Positions 8,825-11,447 of a stretch of DNA of 11,447 bases are shown here, in pieces; position 1 is the first letter of the stretch; each line of letters starts with the position of its first letter. Position numbers and translations under genes: made by a program. This DNA is from Pseudomonadota bacterium (GTDB lineage Bacteria > Pseudomonadota > Gammaproteobacteria > Steroidobacterales > Steroidobacteraceae). The notes under the pieces were generated by a model. That model saw only the letters and a program-made list of their open reading frames with translations, did no database searches and was not told the origin of the DNA. Where the stretch lies: NCBI GenBank assembly GCA_003242275.1, contig QGUX01000093.1, positions 1 through 11,447 of the forward strand, written 5' to 3'.

Positions 8825-9723
8825 AGATGAAGCTGCCTGCGCCGCTGCGCCTGCTGTTCGAGGCCACCGAAGTCTGGCTGGAACGCGACGCGTTCCAGCA
8901 TGCCGGCGCGCTGGCCTTCTTCACCCTGTTCTCGATGGCGCCGCTGGTGATCATCCTGGTGTCCATCGTCGGCGCGGTGTACGGGCCGGAAGCGGCCAGC
9001 GGCGAGATTTCGGCCGGCATCACGGACCTGCTGGGCGCGCAGGCCGCCGCGGCGGTGGAGGAGGCCGTGCGCCGCTCGCAGCCGCGCGTGGCCGGCGTGC
9101 TGCCCACCGTCCTGGGCATCGGCGCGCTGGTGTTCGGCGCCACCACCGTGTTCGCACAGATGCAGAGCTCGCTGAACCATTTCTGGGGCGTGCGCGCCAA
9201 GCCCACGCGCAGCGGGGTGCTGAACTTCATCACCGTGCGCCTGCTGTCGCTGGGCATGGTGCTGATCATCGGCTTCCTGCTGCTGACCTCGTTCGCGCTC
9301 AGCGTGGCCGTCTCGGCGGTGGTCGAGTACGCGGGCAACTGGATCCTGGTGCCTCCCGCCGCGGTGGCGGCGGTGGACCTCGCCGTGTCGCTGGCCATCA
9401 CCGCGGCGCTGTTCGGGCTGCTGTTCAAGGTGCTGCCCGACGTGCGGCTGAAGTGGGCCGACGTGCGCCGCGGCGCGGTGTACACGGCCGTGCTGTTCGT
9501 GGTCGGCAAATACCTGATCGCCTTCTACCTCACGCGCGTGGCGCCGGCCTCGACCTATGGCGCGGCCGGCTCGCTGGTGCTGGTGCTGCTGTGGGTCTAC
9601 TACTCGTCGCTGATCCTGTTCTTCGGCACGGCGCTGACCAAGGTGAGCGTGCTGCGACGTGACGGCGTGGTGACACCCAAGTCCACCGCCGTGCGGGTCT
9701 CGGTCGCGGTGGAGGAGGCCTGA
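8821..9723 (+). CDS. YihY/BrkB-family inner-membrane protein
   Basis: A 300-residue polytopic membrane protein of the YihY/virulence factor BrkB family, once annotated as RNase BN. Its molecular function is not established. The family signature AGALAFFTLFSMAPLVIIL (28-46) forms the first membrane segment. Further hydrophobic segments lie at about 93-113, 138-165, 178-203, 217-238 and 247-272, for roughly six in total. LNHFWGV (118-124) and YGAAGSLVLVLLWVYYSSLI (246-265) are also typical. The ATG at 8821 overlaps the SDR stop by four bases; a second ATG at 8827 is an alternative, and the frame is open back to 8776 only inside the SDR gene. The overlap suggests coupled translation from the SDR promoter. 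It converges with the small membrane gene, leaving 14 bp between the stops, which include a GCCCCGGGGC palindrome. Confidence 0.9.
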   Translation: MKMKLPAPLRLLFEATEVWLERDAFQHAGALAFFTLFSMAPLVIILVSIVGAVYGPEAASGEISAGITDLLGAQAAAAVEEAVRRSQPRVAGVLPTVLGIGALVFGATTVFAQMQSSLNHFWGVRAKPTRSGVLNFITVRLLSLGMVLIIGFLLLTSFALSVAVSAVVEYAGNWILVPPAAVAAVDLAVSLAITAALFGLLFKVLPDVRLKWADVRRGAVYTAVLFVVGKYLIAFYLTRVAPASTYGAAGSLVLVLLWVYYSSLILFFGTALTKVSVLRRDGVVTPKSTAVRVSVAVEEA

Positions 9724-9737
9724 CCGGCCCCGGGGCG

Positions 9738-9884
9738 CTACACGCGCCTGATGAAGCCGACCACCAGCAGCACGGCGCCGACCAGCAGCAGCAGGTGCAC
9801 CGTGGCCACCGTCACCTTCACGGCCAGCCACAACACCAGCCAGAGGATGATGACGGCGATTCCCAGGAACTTCAGGAGGCCCAT
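9738..9884 (-). CDS. Small (48-residue) hydrophobic membrane protein, DUF5670/lmo0937-like
   Basis: A very short protein, almost all hydrophobic: a first membrane stretch (about 5-22, FLGIAVIILWLVLWLAV), a polar HxL turn near 30, a second stretch (about 31-44) and a basic C-terminus (FIRRV). Size and pattern resemble the lmo0937/DUF5670 group of small membrane proteins, often linked to envelope or general stress, but similarity this short is weak evidence. The start at 9884 is strongly supported: AAGGAG lies five bases upstream (9890-9895). The frame extends upstream to 10046, but that part is arginine/proline/glycine-rich and looks non-coding. It is transcribed towards yihY and divergently from the efflux operon. 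Confidence 0.75.
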   Translation of the reverse strand: MGLLKFLGIAVIILWLVLWLAVKVTVATVHLLLLVGAVLLVVGFIRRV

Positions 9885-9910
9885 GTCCGCTCCTTCTTCC
9901 TTCTGCTTGT

Positions 9911-9932
9911 GGCCCCCACGGTAGGCGGGGCC
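9911..9932 (-). other. Leader hairpin of the small membrane protein gene
   Basis: GGCCCC and GGGGCC (6-bp arms, 10-base loop) sit 27 bases upstream of the 9884 start, so they would fall in the leader if transcription begins further upstream. No clear promoter hexamers are visible near it. Its role is unknown and it may be chance. Confidence 0.25.
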
Positions 9933-9969
9933 GGGCGGGGCCGCAAAGCAGCACACCGCAGCCGGCAGG

Positions 9970-9987
9970 GGTAGTCCCGGTCCTACC
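9970..9987. promoter_or_regulatory. Dyad GGTAG-N8-CTACC, possible response-regulator operator
   Basis: Perfect 5-bp arms flank an 8-base centre, in the 248-bp divergent region between the small membrane gene and the efflux operon. The left half with its flank reads AGGGGTA, the reverse of TACCCCT, which fits the TACYYMT heptamer known for NarL-type regulators; the right half (TACCGCG) fits less well. It is 86 bases upstream of the 9884 start. Binding by a LuxR/NarL-type regulator is inference only. Confidence 0.3.
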
Positions 9988-10045
9988 GCGCGAGTTGCCC
10001 GGAGGGGAAATCCGTCCGCGGAACGGGCATTTCGCCCTGTAATCA

Positions 10046-10056
10046 AGAACGGTTCT
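10046..10056. promoter_or_regulatory. Palindrome AGAAC-G-GTTCT upstream of the RND pump operon
   Basis: A perfect 5-bp inverted repeat with a single central base lies 77 bp upstream of the mdtA start. A -10-like TAGGAT (10061-10066) lies five bases downstream, without a good -35. A protein bound here would overlap the promoter if that -10 is real. No regulator gene is visible nearby. The symmetry is seen; operator function is inference. Confidence 0.3.
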
Positions 10057-10132
10057 CAGCTAGGATCAGTTTTTTGTTCCCGGACACGGAGGTTGCGGGG
10101 AATCAAGCCTGCTTCCGACGGTCTGTTCCTGC

Positions 10133-11305
10133 ATGTCTTCCAGAACCATTCTCATTCTCGGCGCGGCTGCCATCGTGGTGGGCGGCGGCTGGTACCTCAT
10201 TTCCCGCGAGGCGCCCCGTGACTACGAGGGCCGCGGCTTCAATCCCTGGCAGCAGCCGGTGGCGGTGCGCACGGTTCCCGCGGTGCGGGAGGACCTCGCG
10301 CTGCAGGTGCGCGCCATCGGTACCGTGGTGCCCTACAACACCGTGGTGGTGCAGAGCCGCGTCGAGGGGCCGCTGCTGCGGGTGCTGCCCCGCGAGGGGC
10401 AACAGGTGCGGGCCGGCGAGCTGCTGGCGGAGATCGATCCGGAGCCCTACCGCATCCGCCTGGCGCAGGCCGAGGGCACCCAGCAGCAGAACCTGGCGCA
10501 GCTGCGCCATGCCCAGCTGGAACTGGAGCAGTACCAGCGTGTGGTCGATGCCGGCACCATCCCGCGCCAGACCCTGGAGCGCCAGCAGGCGCTGGTGAAC
10601 CAGCTGCAGGGCACGCTCAAGTCCGACCAGGCGCAGGTGGACACGGCGCGCCTGCAGCTGGAGTACACGCGCATCGTGGCGCCCATTTCCGGCCGCGTGG
10701 GACTGCGGCGCGTGGACCCGGGCAACCTGGTGCGCGCCGGCGACAGCGAGGGCCTGTTCACCATCACGCAGACGCAGCCCATCTCGGTGCTGATGTCCAT
10801 TCCCGAGGCCGAGCTGCCGCCGGTGCGGCAGGCGCTGTCCGCCGGGCGGGCGCTGCGCGTGCGCGCCTACGACAGGAGCGGGCAGGCGCTGCTGGCCGAG
10901 GGCAGCCTGCGCACCTTCGACAACCAGATCGACACCGCCACCGGCACGCTGCGCCTGAAGGCCGAGTTCGCCAACGAGGACGACGCGCTGTTCCCGAACC
11001 AGTTCGTCAACACCGTGCTCGAGGTGGGCGTGCTCAAGGACGCCATCACCGTGCCCGCCGATGCCATCCAGCACGGCTCGCGCGGTACCTATGTCTACAC
11101 CGTGGTGGACGGCAAGGCCGCGCTGCGCGATGTGCGCGTGGGCGCGACGGTGGATGGACGAACTGCCGTCCTCGAGGGCCTCGCCGCCGGCGAGCAGGTG
11201 GTGCTCGAGGGCATCGACCGGCTGCGCGAGGGCGCCCCGGTCAACCTCGTGAATGCGCCTGCCGGCGCACAGGGCTCCGCGCCCGCCACGCCTGCCGGAA
11301 GCTGA
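10133..11305 (+). CDS. mdtA: RND efflux membrane fusion (periplasmic adaptor) protein, MdtA-like
   Basis: A 390-residue periplasmic adaptor that bridges an RND inner-membrane pump to an outer-membrane channel in a tripartite multidrug exporter. An N-terminal membrane anchor (about 5-22, no lipobox) is followed by the first lipoyl half-motif (about 72-105, [16 protein letters not shown]), an alpha-helical hairpin (about 106-178), the second half-motif ([18 protein letters not shown], 183-200), a beta-barrel (about 213-300, with [17 protein letters not shown] and [11 protein letters not shown]) and a membrane-proximal domain ending in [11 protein letters not shown] (360-370). These segments match E. 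coli MdtA closely. The start at 10133 lacks a clear ribosome site, but no in-frame ATG, GTG or TTG exists back to the stop at 10061. The last residues ([16 protein letters not shown]) are a low-complexity tail. One base separates it from the transporter gene downstream. Confidence 0.9.
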   Translation: MSSRTILILGAAAIVVGGGWYLISREAPRDYEGRGFNPWQQPVAVRTVPAVREDLALQVRAIGTVVPYNTVVVQSRVEGPLLRVLPREGQQVRAGELLAEIDPEPYRIRLAQAEGTQQQNLAQLRHAQLELEQYQRVVDAGTIPRQTLERQQALVNQLQGTLKSDQAQVDTARLQLEYTRIVAPISGRVGLRRVDPGNLVRAGDSEGLFTITQTQPISVLMSIPEAELPPVRQALSAGRALRVRAYDRSGQALLAEGSLRTFDNQIDTATGTLRLKAEFANEDDALFPNQFVNTVLEVGVLKDAITVPADAIQHGSRGTYVYTVVDGKAALRDVRVGATVDGRTAVLEGLAAGEQVVLEGIDRLREGAPVNLVNAPAGAQGSAPATPAGS

Positions 11306-11306
11306 C

Positions 11307-11447
11307 ATGTCGATCTCGCGGCCCTTCATCGAGCGGCCGGTGGCGACCACGCTGCTGATGCTGGCGCTCATGGTGTCCGGAATCTGGGCGAACCGCATGC
11401 TGCCGGTGGCCGCGCTGCCCAGGGCCGATTTTCCAATATCCAAGGTT
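11307..11447 (+). CDS. RND efflux inner-membrane transporter, MdtB/MdtC-like (first 47 residues)
   Basis: This is the beginning of a proton-driven RND pump, cut by the right edge. The 47 residues show the RND start pattern: [19 protein letters not shown], with the first membrane helix (about 11-28), then MLPVAALP and DFP, matching the RPVATTLLM and LPVSALPEVDYP pattern of MdtB. The ATG follows the mdtA stop after one base, with GGAAG in the end of mdtA as its ribosome site. At the usual LPEVDYP position this protein has LPRADFP, so the common Glu is replaced by Arg. The last 20 or so bases are less GC-rich than the surroundings and use a rare ATA codon. Whether it is the MdtB or MdtC subunit cannot be told from this fragment. 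Confidence 0.85.
   Translation, partial: MSISRPFIERPVATTLLMLALMVSGIWANRMLPVAALPRADFPISKV

Noticed and set aside
9727..9736. GCCCCGGGGC palindrome between the convergent stops as a bidirectional terminator
   Set aside because: With no loop bases it folds poorly, and there are no T-runs on either side.
10070..10075. Run of six T as an intrinsic terminator
   Set aside because: No stable hairpin directly precedes it on either strand, and it lies in the probable promoter region of the efflux operon.
10103..11443. Minus-strand open frame of 446 codons antisense to mdtA
   Set aside because: His/Gln/Leu-rich shadow of a well-supported membrane fusion protein; no domain or ribosome site supports it.

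Overview
The window is GC-rich (about 70% by eye), gene-dense bacterial chromosome with strong third-position G/C bias, so nearly every gene has long shadow frames on the other strand. XylF, XylG, RlmE and the MdtA/MdtB-type pump proteins all resemble proteobacterial versions, and a high-GC gammaproteobacterium (Xanthomonadales/Steroidobacterales-like) fits best. That placement is inference; a betaproteobacterium is not excluded. I see no tRNA, rRNA, insertion sequence, phage gene or CRISPR array.

Left block, minus strand, 7101 down to 1. A COG2509-type FAD-dependent dehydrogenase overlaps a SpoU/TrmH-type RNA methyltransferase by four bases (ATGA), and a 155-residue SnoaL/NTF2-fold protein follows. 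A GC-rich hairpin then separates these from a carbohydrate unit: a secreted family 3 glycoside hydrolase, a second hairpin, the periplasmic D-xylose-binding protein XylF, and the start of the sugar ABC ATPase XylG, which runs off the left edge. A permease gene (xylH) is expected just outside. The logic is extracytoplasmic release of sugar from plant-type oligosaccharides followed by high-affinity uptake.

Middle block, plus strand, 7126 to 9723. rlmE (23S rRNA 2'-O-methyltransferase) is divergent from the flavoprotein, with only 24 bp between the annotated starts. After a 145-bp gap holding a hairpin and a good sigma70-like promoter come a short-chain dehydrogenase with an N-terminal twin-arginine export-like signal and a YihY/BrkB-family membrane protein, overlapping by four bases.

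Right block. A 48-residue membrane protein (minus strand, 9738-9884) converges on yihY. The 248-bp region 9885-10132 holds a dyad and a palindrome that may be regulatory. It leads into an MdtA-type RND membrane fusion protein and the first 47 codons of an RND inner-membrane transporter, one base apart.

No complete novel system is evident. The points most worth a second look are the exported SDR and its coupling to YihY, the conflicting start-site evidence in the flavoprotein/rlmE divergent region, the flavoprotein-methyltransferase coupling, and the GH3-xylFG arrangement.
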